In this document: in pieces, positions 25,308 through 37,505 of the stretch
Position numbering within the stretch: position 1 is the first letter of the stretch
How the letters are laid out: each line of letters opens with the position of its first letter
NCBI RefSeq assembly: GCF_029784155.1
Contig: NC_073691.1
Coordinates: 26,510,146 to 26,574,145, forward strand
Length of the DNA: 64,000 nt
Direction of reading: 5' to 3'
DNA from: Uranotaenia lowii
Taxonomy: Eukaryota > Arthropoda > Insecta > Diptera > Culicidae
Program-made: the position numbers and the translations under genes
The notes under the pieces: generated by a model
What the model was told of the DNA's origin: nothing
Database searches by the model: none
Seen by the model: the letters and a program-made list of their open reading frames with translations, nothing else

Positions 25308-26051
25308 AGATAAGCCCAGATATCACCCGATTTTTTAGTTGAAATTTTTTGAATTTGATGCCCGGATTTTGGCAGGTTTTTGGAAAAAAAAAAAATGTCC
25401 AGATTTGAACGGCCAGAATCTGTCCAAAAAAAAACTGGAAAGCTTAAGCTTACTATCACTATTATTTTGGGAATCCATCTAAATCTATATCCAGAAATTA
25501 TGAAACATGCTTTAAGAAATGTTTTTTTTTTCATTTTTCAATACACTATATTTTTAAATTTAGTTTTTTTTTCAAATATAAACTGCGTCAATCACGGCTT
25601 AAATTTTGAGAAAAATAAGCCGTTGCAGAATATTGAAAAAGATTTTATTTTCTTTGAATTGTTTTGAATTGATTTGAAACTGAAATAAAAAAAAACTGTT
25701 ATTTCATTAAATAAAGGAAAACTAAACTCCAATTCGTATTGAATCAATGTTGCCAAGTATGCAAAACGTTTTAAAATCAATAAATCAATACCTAAAATTT
25801 GAAGAAAGCCTTTTGAAAATTTTGGAAAATATTACTGGATTCTCTGTAGAGTAAAAATTCTCACATAAGGCAATTTTTATAAGAAAATGTTTTTTTTTTA
25901 AATAATTTGACTGAGTTTTCACTGGGAGTCTTCAGATTGGTTTGGTTCATGTTTCGCCTCAAATTACATGATAGTGTAAATTATAAAATATTCAATAAAA
26001 TAGATTTTTTCGTGAAAAAAATTAAAAAGCTTTCAAATGCTCAAATCTTAA

Positions 26052-26721
26052 CCCTCCACTGCATGGACTGTTAATCCGTTGAGAGAAAAAAAAATTGCGT
26101 CAAAGAAAATAACTTTATTAACCTCTTACTAATCAATTTATGCAAGTTTAAACTGAATCGTTTTTTCAATACATTTCATTGTAAAAAATTTTAAGGAATA
26201 AGAAAATTTTTGAAAAAATTTCTTCATTATAAATTTCTAATTTAGTTTATGATGCACAAAAATTTTATGAATTCTTTTAAAGTACTTACTGAATTATGCT
26301 AAAAATATGGAAGATTTGTCTAAGACATATACGGGCCCAGGGTGCCGAAAAAATCTGTTTTTTGTGAGAAAAAAAAATCTGAATTACTGTGATTTTACCC
26401 AAAAATTCTGTGAAGGTTTTCTGTGTTCGGTTCATGATAAATAGGGTCTTTTTACATTCTAGTTGGGAAAAATCAATAATCATTAAAAATCTAATCATTC
26501 ATTGTTAATTCTAAGTAAGACATCCTAGTTTTATATTGGCCAAAAAAATTTTATTTTGGAAATTTATTCAAAATTTAAAAAAAAATCGGTGGAATTAACG
26601 AGCATTTTAAAATTGTGAGTTATTTCTGTGATTCTGAAATGAAAATTGGCTCAAAATTCTAGGAAATTGAATATTTTTTTTATTTTTGATACCTTGATAC
26701 GGGCTCTAAAGCAGTGGAAGG
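26052..26721. mobile_element. TTAA-flanked, piggyBac-like MITE (670 bp)
   Basis: TTAA sits on both sides (26048-26051 and 26722-26725). The termini are CCCTCCACTGC and, read inward from the right, CCTTCCACTGC. A CC(C/T) start with a TTAA duplication is the piggyBac pattern. The interior is AT-rich and non-coding. A second left end of this family is at 47947. Confidence 0.68.
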
Positions 26722-27714
26722 TTAAAGCACATCAAAACGCGTTCAAATTTGCTCAGCCTTTCAACAAATGTGGTAGTGTAGTTATTCGAGAATTTTTAGT
26801 TTTCGATGCAAAAATTAAGAATTGTTGCCATTATTTCTTCAACTTCTCTTAAAGAAATTAATTTTGGTGTTTTGATTCAGATGAAAGTTACAACCTGGAA
26901 CAAGCAGCAAAATTATATTTTTTGTAGAAAAGACGATGAAGTAGACAGCATTTTTGAAAGCTTCAACATAGAATGGGAAACAAAATTTTTTTTTTTTCAG
27001 AAAATTCCAAGATGTGGACGGCATTTTTAAACACTTTTTAAAATATGTTTACGGTTTTTTCATGTTTACTTTTAATTTATTCCAATAATTTGTTTTAAAA
27101 GCTGTTAAATTTCATTGCGTTTTGATGTGATATTTTATCAACTCCGTTGAAAAATAATAAAGTAATTCGCATTTGAAAAATGATGTTATGTCTTTTACAA
27201 AACATTCAAATACCTCGCATTTTTTACATTTTTTTTTCAAAATCTGTCAGCAATCATTATATAGAAATGTTACGGAAAATACAATATTAAAAAAAAATGT
27301 GACTCTATAAATTTTTTTTTTTAAATTTTGAGACCCTCAGCGTAAATTTTCAGATTAAAAAAATACCCAGAATTGAAGAGAATTTGAAAATAAAATTCAT
27401 AAAATATCCTTCAAATGTTTTCGTCAATCTGAGACTAGCAATTTTCGAAAAAAAATTGTTTCTTCTTGAAGATTGCTACACGTTTAACGGAGATAGTTTT
27501 TTTTTATTTTTTACTTCAGTTTATGTATTTGATTTGATGTATTTGAACCTATTTTGAATGGTTAAATTTGATATTTCAAGATGATATCTTCATATCGTCT
27601 TATCTCTAATTTTTTTCTGGAATTTTCTGGATGAAATTTAAGATCAGAATTAGATTCAGAACGTTCAATTCTTTCGAAATCAAATTTTGAACAACAACGT
27701 TATCAATGCTCAAA

Positions 27715-28105
27715 AATTGACAAAAGTCCGTCCTGGCCCGGTTGCCCGGATTTCATTGAAAAAAGCTCGGATTTTGCCCGTATACATTCATCTTATTAAC
27801 CGAAACAAACAGAAAAACAAATTGCATTAAAAAAGTTATGTTTGCGTCCAAAACGAATTTTTCGGCAAGTTTCATAAAATAATCATAGGAAGTTTTTCGA
27901 TAATCTAAAAGACGATTATAAAACTGGTAATCTAAAAAACATTTTTTTTTCAAGTATTTTTTTTCTTGAGAAATTTCTGTTTTGATAAAAATTTTCCGGT
28001 TATTGCACGGATTTTTTGTCGTAAATTTTGCAATCAAATGCCCGGATTTTGCCAGGTTTTTATATTAAGTTGCCTGAATTTTCCGGCCCGGAAAAATGTT
28101 TCAGT
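27715..28105. repeat. hAT-type MITE, degenerate near-full-length copy
   Basis: The order of words follows the intact copy: GGCCCGGTTGCCCGGATTTC at the left, a middle resembling CCAAAACGAA followed by GCAAGTTT, then TGCCCGGATTTTGCCAGG and TCCGGCCCGG at the right. Both terminal 13-mers are lost or decayed. Confidence 0.65.
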
Positions 28106-28904
28106 AAAATTTTCAGATGATTGGGTTTTTCTCTTGACGGTTAACCCAAACCAATTTTAAGATTATTGATCTCATATCAATAAACTTTAAGTGATAATTT
28201 CATGATTATAACTTTCAAAATCCCTTTTTAAATTTTTTTCTTTATTTTTTTGAAATCTAAGCTCTAATAACAGACTGATTTCTGGTTAACCACAATTTTT
28301 AAATTATTTTATAAACTTCAGATAAGAAATTAAATATTGGCGAAGGATTGTGTTAAAATCCCATTTTTAAAACAGTAAGTACTCTTAAGATTTTTAAGAT
28401 AACAATCCACAAAAATAAATTAAAAATATATTCCAATAGAATAGAATTCTTTTCAAAATGGATAATATTTATGGTTTTTTAAAGGAGAATCAGGAATCTA
28501 ATTGAAAAGAAAATGACAACATTAGATTCATAGTTCGGATCTAGAAAGTCATTTAATTTTGATACTTTTAAGATAGTTATAAAAACTTTTTAATTCCTGT
28601 TCAGTTTTTGAAAATAACGACTGAAATTTTTAGAAACCTTCTCTAAAGATGTTTTCAATTAAAACTTGAACAAACGAATTATCAAAATTATTACGGTTAT
28701 TTTTTTAATTTTTTTAATGCCTGGAGTTATTTAAGTTTGAAGTTAAGAATCCTTTTGAATATTTTTTAAACATTGATCATACAATGATGTTTCGAATTCG
28801 AATCTGATGTGAAGAAGTTCAACATTAGGAACTTCTCTTCAAGAATCAAGGCAATGAAGTTTTAAAGAGAACTTTTTTTTAAATTTTTGGTAAGATTAGT
28901 GTGT

Positions 28905-29045
28905 AGCTTATGACTAAGGTGGCAAGAGGGAAAAATCTGGGCTATTTTCAAAAAAAATCGGCCAACCTGGCCAGACCGGACTTACCTCAAATTTTGTGTC
29001 AAATATCCGGGCAAGTGTGGATAAATCCGGGCAATCTGCCAACCA
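28905..29045. repeat. hAT-type MITE family fragment
   Basis: A degenerate copy starts ACTAAGGTGGCAAGAG and ends AATCTGCCAACCATA, resembling decayed terminal repeats, with ATCCGGGCAA words between. At about 140 bp it is internally deleted. Confidence 0.5.
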
Positions 29046-29999
29046 TACTCATGACTTTATATGTATACAGAATCACTGTAAAAAAATTTCAAGTTTTAAA
29101 AATATTTTTTTTATAAATTTTTCTTTTGAAAAAAGAAACAGATTAAATACTGCATTGAAAAAGAGTAAAAACCAAAAAATCATATGACAGACTCTTTCAG
29201 TTTTGGAAAAATCTGATGCCTGCTAAAAAACTCTATTATTCATATCTGTATATAAAAAGCTGAGAAATATTTGGATGCTCTTTCGGAATATGTCTAATAG
29301 ATTTTTTTGTAAATATTTTAACAATTAAATTAAGAATCTCAAAAATATATCTGTAAGGAAAAATATCCAAACGATTTTAAACACTCAAATTTATTTTGAG
29401 GAGTCTAATAAAAGACTTAAAATGATGACTTGTGTATACAAAATCATAATTTTGATTTTTGTTTGAACCGAATGTAAAATGATTTGAATGTAATAAAGAT
29501 ATCGTAAGATGAAAATAATATTTTTTAATATGTTTTTTTTCTATTCCAAGGATACGATGATTTAAATTTTTCAAATTCTTACCTCTCATCATCGCAAGGC
29601 AGCTCCTGAACAAGAATAACAAACATTCTTTTTTTTAACTGTTGCTCCTAACTAGTTCTAGCAAATAAAGTAGCTCGTCTATTAAAAAACACAACGTTGA
29701 AGCCTGTTCTCAAACTTCAACATTGGCAAACTACACTAATCATGATTGAAATCTGGGTCTGTCTCAGCTGATTTTAATATTTACAATCAATTTTTTTTTA
29801 TCTCTTTACAACTCACTTAGCAGATGGTTAACAGTAAAATTTTCGTCAAAACCTAATTCCACAACAAGTTTCATTTTGTTTTATTGTTGAATGATTTGTT
29901 ATTCTGGATTCGAAAGCTTCCGGTTAGATCAGCGGTTAGAATTACAAAAAAAATCAACAGTAGAATTCTGCGAGGTACAGTACTGTTTCTATTTTTTCA
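29046..29999. other. AT-rich intergenic DNA, nothing recognised
   Basis: No conserved frame or terminus was seen. Confidence 0.35.
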
Positions 30000-31416
30000 C
30001 ACTCAAACATAATTTGTCAAGTTATTTTACAATCTAAAATTAAAAAAAAATTAAATCATTAAGCCCATAAAAATACTCCCATTTTTTATCATTGAATTCA
30101 ACTCAAGGTTTTGCCAAATTATCGTTACTCCATTTTGAGTGTGATCAAAACAGAACACTACCCAGCAAACATGAAATCGTATCAGAGATTTTAGCTTAAG
30201 TCGTTTACAAAGGTGTTGTGAAACGCAGTTCAAACTGCGTAGTGAAAAGATCGTACAAAACGTCGTCTGAAGTCAGTTTAAATCGGATATTATAGAAAGT
30301 CCGGCATGTTTGAAAATTTTGGAATGATTTTGCTCCTGCGCGGGCTTCAAGTGAGAAAATCATTGTCATTTTCTCTCTCCAACTAGCAGTGCATCCAGAG
30401 GGCTAAAAATCAGATGCGAATTTAGTAATATCGACCAATGAGATAACTGGAAAATATTGTCGTTGGCAACGATTTGAAGGCTGTGAGAGTAATATTTAGT
30501 GCTCTCTTGCATTCTTTCGATAGGTACGAACAAGGTGTCGGATGTCGTCCAAGGTGTCGGATAAGATCGTGGAACACCAGTTTAAGATTAAGCATGATCT
30601 CTCACCAAGAACTCAGAAAGACAGTTGCCAATCTTCCTGACGTTTGACGATTTGCCTGATTATTAAGCAACATTCGGTTAACTTTATAAACAACTAAAAC
30701 GAGATATGCAGCGCCAAAAAAAATGTAGGCAAAGCTACTCATAAATTCTGTATAGAGAGAATCAATTCGGGAAACTAAAAAAAAAATAGTATGATTGACA
30801 ATTTTGATAGTTAGTGGCATTTCTTAAAAATATTTTAGGAAAAATTGCTACTCTTTTCCATTTATAGGTTTAAAAGTTCTACGGAATACGGAAGGTAAAC
30901 AAAAGTCTCTCACCATGGTTTTTCCCCATTCTCTTCCCCTTCACTTGTTTTTCTACACTCATCAGAGCAAACCACACAAGCGCACCAAAAGCATAAAGTA
31001 GTCGTCGTTTTATCTTTGGAGTTTTTTGTTTTGTTCGTAACTAATTAAACACTAACACTGCTAACACTGGAGTGAAGGAGCGATAGAAGAAGAAAAGGTC
31101 AATCTAACTATTCACTACACGTTGGAGGAAAAAAAAGTGAAGGATTTTACCTATATTCAGATGGAAACTGATTGTTCCTAGTCAATCAGATTTTAACACC
31201 GTTCTATTGTTGAAAAAAAAAAGAATGTTCAATAACACAGTCCTTTCAAGATCGGAGTGACGGTTTCCACGGGCAACCGCTCACACAGCCTACTGCCTAC
31301 ATCTAACACGGTACGTAAACACTAACTAATCGGGTAATTCGCTTCGGGAGAGGAAAAACAAAAATTAGCGGTAATCGGAACAAAATCACTACTAACCTAA
31401 TTCTAGAAGAGTCGAG
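30000..31416 (-). other. 3' flank and possible 3' UTR of the cuticular protein gene
   Basis: The sequence follows the TAG stop at 31417-31419. No clear AATAAA signal was found on the minus strand within about the first kilobase, so the 3' end is undefined. From 30.9 to 31.4 kb it is moderately complex and looks single-copy. No other coding frame is convincing. Confidence 0.3.
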
Positions 31417-33912
31417 CTACTCCTCGCCCAAAATTTGTACACTCCTCACCGGTTTCTTGCTGTAGCCGGGCGTCGTAGTCGGGGGACTCTGCTGGTGGAC
31501 GGCTCGATGGACCGATCCGGCTGAGATCAGATTCGGGCCGGCTCCCGGAGGGAATCCGCGTTGCTGTGACGGGAGACCACCTGGAATACCACCTGGGTAA
31601 CCTCCTCCGGGACTGAGTGCTGAGATTGCTGGGGAAGCTCCGAAGGCCGCTTCCGATTGGATTGCCAGCATCAGCATTCGGTACAGCAGGTCTTCACGGA
31701 CGTTTCCGGGGAGGAGATCGGCTTGCGTTGGTTGTTCAGCGCCGGCTCCGGCGAGGTATTCCGGTTCCGGTCTTTGTACGTATTGGCGCCTTCGGGGCGC
31801 CAATCGAGACAATTCGTAGGCGGCTTGTGGAGGAGCTTCCTGTTGGGCTGCGTTTTGTTGGTATTCGGCAGGTGATTGCTGCTGAGAGTTACGTTCGCTG
31901 TATTGGCGATTGCCGGTTGAGGGACTATAGAGAGGATTCTGGTAGCGCGGATCGTAGTAGCCGGCGCCCTGTTGGAAGGCATTGTAGAACGGTGGTCGAG
32001 GGATTTGAGCAGCGAATCCACCCTGGTAGGGGTTTGGCACAAATGGAGGAGCCAGCGAAGGACCACCGTAGTAGGGATTGCTGTAACCTCCAAATCGAAG
32101 AGCCTGTTGCTGTTGGAGCTGTTGGTGTCGGAAGATAAGCAGCTGTAGAATACGCTCGAAGTCTCGGGTGGTCAGAGGGCGATCCGGGAAGTCGTAATAC
32201 GGACTGGATGCCTGCGATTGGTACTGGTTTCGGTAGGGATTAAAGCCGTACGACTGAGGGAACGATTGCTGAGGGTAGCTGTGTCCGTTGGGGATCGTAT
32301 TTGCGGCTGGTGCTTCCCGTTGAGTTTCTGTGTAAGCAGCCGAGGGTGGAGGACCTTGAGGTCTTCGCTGCTGACGGTAAGCAATACTGTTGACATCGTC
32401 ATCTTGGGGATAGTTTTCTGGAACAATTGGCAGTCCTCTGGTGGATGACTCCCTCAAGTAAGGGTTTTCATGGACCGGGAAGGCTCTAGCTTGAGGAGGA
32501 ATGCCTAATGGAACGCGGTAGCGTTCCTGCCGATCTGCAGCCGGTACAAACCTGTAGTTCTCTCTTGGACGAAACTCGACAGGTCGTGGTCGATAAACTC
32601 TTCGTTCGTCTTCGGCTGCTTCTGCAATCTCCCGATTACTATTCGCCGGTATTTGGACAACCGACCCAGGTGAATCGGTAACGTAGCTTGTTTCCGATGA
32701 AGGTTCTGTAGCTGGTTCATAAACTACCGGAGCTGGTTCTGGCTTAGTTCGCGCCTGCTTAGCATAGCTTCTCTCAGTGGTTGTCGTTGGTCGTTCACTG
32801 GTCAACATGTTTTGAATGTGAGCTGCTCGTTGGCGAGCTGCCAGTACAACTGCTGGAATTCGTGGCGTTGGAGTCGTCGTATAAATCGGCCTCAGCTCCG
32901 GTGGTGTGGCTGCAAATATATTCGCTATCTCCTCTCCCGCCGACTGTCCATAAACAACCTGCTGTTGAGCTTCGATATCATCATCCTGATCCTGAGGGAG
33001 TTGTCTTCGCAAAAAGTTCCCCCTCACATTCTTCCTTTCCGTCTCCTTCCTTTGAGGAGCACTCTTTGCATAAATCTTCGTAATGTGTTCACTCTCAGCT
33101 TTCTCCGGTCGAACCAGCTGTTCAAGCGTCTTCGGCATCAAAGGAATGGGCGTAGGTCTTATGATCAACAAAGGCTTCGGCGTCTGAACCGTAGCACTGT
33201 GACTGGAGGCCGTTGTCTGTTCCGAAAACGCCGTAGTCTCCGTCATTTTACTTGTCGTTTTTTCAGTAGTCAACCCATTAGATCGCTTCCTCGGAATCGT
33301 TTGAATAACACTCGTTTTCTGCGGCATCACCGTACTCCCATGATACGACGGAGGCCGTCTCGTCGTCGGCATCCCAATGTAACTCCTATTGAACTTAGCT
33401 GGAATATGAACCACTTCTTCCGTCACCGGAGCAGCCGTTCCCTTCAACCCGGTACTGTTGTGTGCATTGTACGAAACCCTCTGAATCTCCCCATTTTCAT
33501 CAATATACCCATACGTACCCTTAATATTTCCCAGCACATCCCTACTTTCAATCTTAAAGGTTCCATCCTCCGCTTCATACCCTACCGTATAAGATCCATC
33601 GCTATTGAACTTCCTAATCTGCTTGATGATCTCCAACTTCTTGGGATCTTTCGTTTCGGCTTCAGCCAAATCAGCCTTCTCACTGGTCACGCTCTCTGCC
33701 ACTCCCTGATCCATCTCTTCAAGCTCCCGGTCCAGTAGCGATGGCATTTGCGTTACCGTTGCCTCCGCCATCAGGGTCGTCGAAGTTTGTTGCGTAGATT
33801 CCTGCATCGGGTCGTCCGAAGTCGTTGTCGCTACCGTAATAGCTCCGACCGGGCCCGGTTCCAGACCGGTGCCGGCCGCCAGCATCAGGAAGATGATCAA
33901 CCGGGTTGATAT
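31417..33912 (-). CDS. Cuticular protein, CPR (Rebers-Riddiford) family, main coding exon (exon 2)
   Basis: This exon encodes residues 9-839 of a secreted structural protein of the cuticle; the family binds chitin through the RR domain. The reading frame opens at a 3' splice site (pyrimidine-rich tract ending in CCATTCCAG, exon base 33912) and there is no in-frame ATG near its start, so the start codon lies in exon 1 at 43576, joined in phase 0. The hydrophobic signal core is at residues 13-23. A Thr/Ser-rich spacer follows, then one RR (chitin_bind_4) domain at about 111-165, recognisable from DGSYTVGYEAEDGTFKIE and GTYGYIDENGEIQRVSYN. The rest is Pro/Gln/Tyr-rich low complexity with two short helical stretches (LTTRDFERILQLLIFRHQQL and REDLLYRMLMLAIQSEA) and a basic tail ending RSVQILGEE. 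I saw no cysteine. It is far longer than typical CPR proteins (100-300 residues). The family call is firm; the orthologue is not identified. Confidence 0.93.
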   Translation of the reverse strand: MSTRLIIFLMLAAGTGLEPGPVGAITVATTTSDDPMQESTQQTSTTLMAEATVTQMPSLLDRELEEMDQGVAESVTSEKADLAEAETKDPKKLEIIKQIRKFNSDGSYTVGYEAEDGTFKIESRDVLGNIKGTYGYIDENGEIQRVSYNAHNSTGLKGTAAPVTEEVVHIPAKFNRSYIGMPTTRRPPSYHGSTVMPQKTSVIQTIPRKRSNGLTTEKTTSKMTETTAFSEQTTASSHSATVQTPKPLLIIRPTPIPLMPKTLEQLVRPEKAESEHITKIYAKSAPQRKETERKNVRGNFLRRQLPQDQDDDIEAQQQVVYGQSAGEEIANIFAATPPELRPIYTTTPTPRIPAVVLAARQRAAHIQNMLTSERPTTTTERSYAKQARTKPEPAPVVYEPATEPSSETSYVTDSPGSVVQIPANSNREIAEAAEDERRVYRPRPVEFRPRENYRFVPAADRQERYRVPLGIPPQARAFPVHENPYLRESSTRGLPIVPENYPQDDDVNSIAYRQQRRPQGPPPSAAYTETQREAPAANTIPNGHSYPQQSFPQSYGFNPYRNQYQSQASSPYYDFPDRPLTTRDFERILQLLIFRHQQLQQQQALRFGGYSNPYYGGPSLAPPFVPNPYQGGFAAQIPRPPFYNAFQQGAGYYDPRYQNPLYSPSTGNRQYSERNSQQQSPAEYQQNAAQQEAPPQAAYELSRLAPRRRQYVQRPEPEYLAGAGAEQPTQADLLPGNVREDLLYRMLMLAIQSEAAFGASPAISALSPGGGYPGGIPGGLPSQQRGFPPGAGPNLISAGSVHRAVHQQSPPTTTPGYSKKPVRSVQILGEE

Positions 33913-35689
33913 CTGGAATGGAGTCAAGACAGAAGAAGGATAGTTGGGGAGTAGATGTTTTTTTAATGGTTTAAAAAAATAAATAGTACGAAAAATTTAT
34001 AATGCGATTGAGGTGGCTGAAAAAAAAGATGGCTTATCAGACTTGAATGAGAGTGCTAGCATGCATAAGTTTGATAAAATTTGAGAAAAAAATGATAGTT
34101 GAAAATGTTGTTGAGATTATCTCAAAATGTTTATCATTTTACAATCCAAATAATTTTGATATTAATACATTACTTATTGTCAAAGTGTTCAGCATTTTTT
34201 ATGACTAAATCCAGTACAAAATCTAGATTAAATCACTCAGAACAAATTCCCATGCAATAGAGAAAAACACAGTGATCAATATCATAAAAACATTAAAATC
34301 ACTGCTTCGTATATAACGAATAACAGTTCTTATGAATGTTTAAGTATTACGTGATATTTTTAAAACCTATCAAAAATGGATTGATTTTTATTTTCATTTG
34401 TTCACAAAACACTGGAAGTTAACATTACAAAATCAATCAAAATTATTTGAAGAACTTGCAATATTAAACTTTCATTTAAGTAACAAAAGATTGTTGTTCT
34501 TCGCGTTTTACGATGATGCGGCATGCACTGATGTATGAGAAAAAAAAGGCAAACCTTGTTAAATTAAAACACAACATGAATTAAAGCAGTTGAGTATATA
34601 GAAGCCCATCTCTGGATTGCATTTAAAAGCTCTTTTGAGGTTAATCACTGAGGAAAACCTTTTCGAACGCTAATCAAAACAGTCTGAAAATTTATAAATT
34701 CTCAGAAATGTGTCTTCCAGATTCTGTTGCTTAAAAAAATCTGCAAAATGTAAAATGCGCTATTGTTTCGATAATGAACTAATTTGCAATGAGAACTTAC
34801 TAAGTTACTTGAATTCCTTCTATTGTTTCTTTTTTCGAGTCCTCAGATTCAGAATGAAAAATTTATATTCTACCTTGGTATAAAGATTGATTACTCGAAA
34901 TTTTGAATTCTATTGGATTGTTCGATAGGAAGTTTGGTGGCTTGTATTTTTGTTGAGGTGCATCCAATTGAAAAAAAAAACTCAAAATGTTTTCCAACAT
35001 TCATATTTTCTCAATCTGTGTTCACCAAATGTCAGAAGATAACAGCTTCTGTACTTATCATCGAAACAGTGCCCAGAATAAAATACATTTATTCTTATCA
35101 GATAAAATCAGGGCCTCGTGGACAAATTCACATTGTATTAAATCTCTAGAAGTACGTTCAGAAAACAGAACTTTTATCACATTATTACAAAAACGAAACA
35201 GAGTCCTTTTTTCCTTGCTTTAGTTATTGCTGTGGAAAAGCTCCAGAATAACTTCGAATCCAAACTTCAATCAAAGATACTGCTCCGGAAACAAGTCAAA
35301 CGATTCATGAATCAATAAAAAGCCTTATAAAATTTCCATTTTTTCATCTATATTTCTCCATTTAGATAATTTTTATCAAAAGTTCTACTAAATACAAAGA
35401 GGCGATACTGTAAGTGCAGCCTGCCGAAAACTTTTAAAATTCATAGTGGCTCGGTGGTTCAAAAAGTTGTTTACCCCTGAATAAGAAGCGTTTTCCAGAG
35501 CGAAAAAATGTGATTTTTTCTTGTTAAGGGAGACTTCATCATCTTCATGGATATTTGATTTTTTTATTCAGGCGCGCTTCAACTATGTTAAAAATCAAAT
35601 AAATCTCAAAATAAAAGGTGAATTGACTATTTTTAGCGGTTCTACTCCATTTCTCCGAACCCGTTTGCCTTGAATGAAAAATTCTCAGA

Positions 35690-35850
35690 ACTCTAGTCAT
35701 CAGAAAAACACTTTCCCAGATATTTTTCCCCTGTCAAACCATTTTCAAAATAATTTTCGCCAGAATGAACCATTTCCCAGACAATTTTCACCAGAATTAA
35801 CCTTTTCCCAAAAATTGTTTTGCTTTAATAACCATGTCCCAGAAAACTGA
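35690..35850. repeat. Degenerate minisatellite in intron 1
   Basis: Four units of roughly 35-45 bp share CC(A/C)(T)TTTCCCAGA, AATTTTC and ACCAGAAT(G/T)AAC. They are diverged from each other. Confidence 0.5.
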
Positions 35851-36759
35851 ATATATTTACCTAAACTAGAATAAAATAAAAATGCCACTTAAATTGAGTT
35901 CTCTCAATACTCTTATTTTGCGGCAAAGCCATAACTAACGAGGATGAAGGGGCCAGAGTGGTTCAAATCCCCAAAAAGCTGGAAATAAGTCCATTTTTCA
36001 AATCAACGAAATTTACTTTTTTCACATAGGATTCAAATCTACGTTATGAAGTAATTAGATATTTTCTAGGACCTTTTATGCACCTTCTATAGAACAAATT
36101 TGAACGACAGGAAAAATAGGTTTATTCATTCTTAACTCCAAACGATTAAAATAGCATCTATATCTCAAAAAATTTATGAATATCTATACTGAAGTGATGA
36201 TAATCTATTTTACAGTTCGAAGATGAACACATCCTTAATATTATGATTAAATATAGAATTCACTTATTTGATTCTATAAAAATTTCAATTTGCTCTGTTT
36301 ATTGTTCGGAAGCAAAAATATTATTTACTAATAATTTCCAAGACTTTTATGCGTTGCCAAGAAGTTATTTCTCGACCAAAATCACTCAGCATACCTTATA
36401 TAATCCCGGGTAGTCGAAAATGGGTCTCAGTTTCATTTAACAGCAAGACAGTTTCGACATCCATGACTTGATACTTAAAAAAAAAATTGTTTGACTGATT
36501 AAATTATGTAATTAATATTTTTAAATAAGTTGACTGTTTTTGCATTCAAATTAAGCCTAGATTCAACGTTTCATCATTTATCGTCATGTTGATGAAAATA
36601 ATAAGCAATTTGATGAAAACTATAGCTCAAATGTCAAATTAGTGATAGAGGAAAATCTCTTAGAACCTCCTTTAAAACCTTTGAAATACTAGAGAACGTT
36701 TAAAAATCTACTAATCCATTCAAGTAATTCGTAGGAACGCTATTATTTACTTTTTAATA

Positions 36760-37157
36760 CAGTAAATCCCCGATTTTGTCAACTTTGTCAACAACTTTTC
36801 AAAAAATATATGGAGATTGGAATAACACAACATTGGTTGTGTTATTCCAATCTCTATATATTTTTCTAAAATTTGAATTTTTTTGAAATCGAGTATACGG
36901 TCACACGTTTAAGATACTAATGAAGCTTTCAAAAAAAAATTTATAACTTTATATTTATACGAGCAAGTTCACTGGTGTTAGGAAAAAGTTGTAGAAATTT
37001 TGACACTTACGGCCCATTTCGAAAATTTTGCCATACAAAAACATTTTCAAGATCTGTGGCCTTCTATTTTTTTTTACAACACGTGTTGTATTTTCGCATG
37101 CTGTGATGCAAAAATAGCAATATTTCTATCACATACGGCAAAATCGGGGATTCACTG
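36760..37157. mobile_element. Tc1/mariner-type MITE with internal hairpin
   Basis: The 398-bp element has terminal inverted repeats CAGTAAATCCCCGATTTTGT and, read inward from the right, CAGTGAATCCCCGATTTTGC. It is flanked by TA on both sides (36758-36759 and 37158-37159), the Tc1/mariner target signature. Arms of 25 bp at 36807-36831 and 36836-36860 (GATTGGAATAACACAAC and its complement, one mismatch) form a strong internal hairpin. Confidence 0.8.
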
Positions 37158-37202
37158 TATTTGATTTTTAAAAGGCATACTAAATAGCAGTAAATCAAGG
37201 TA

Positions 37203-37505
37203 CCGTTTTCAGGAGTAAGATTGATCACTTTGTTCAATATTTTTCGATTATTCCTTCTGTTATGACGAATGTGGCATGTTTCATATTTTTAAAAACAGTA
37301 CTGAACTCCCATGAAAGTAAAACATGGTTTCAGGAATTTATGAGAAAACTTTAAATATGAGTTAAATATCGATTTTGTCTTTGTTTAGAATTTGATGCTT
37401 TGGGTTAACATTGATCAGTCTCTATTTTGACAGTTTTAACGAGTTTTTTTTATGATAAAGAATACAAAACACCTTCATAATATTTACGAATGCTAGTTTA
37501 TCAAT
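37203..37505. repeat. Truncated copy of the 19872 element family
   Basis: It starts after TA with CCGTTTTCAGGAGTAAGATT and GATCACTTTGTTCAATAT, then follows 19872-20170 closely (GAATGTGGCATGTT, CAGTACTG, AATTTGATGCTTTGG, CAGTCTCTATT, GACAGTTTTAACG). Similarity is lost after about 37505. Confidence 0.75.

Noticed and set aside
32812..33738. 308-codon plus-strand open frame opposite the cuticular exon
   Set aside because: It is antisense to a low-complexity coding exon and encodes Arg/Leu-rich sequence without any domain.
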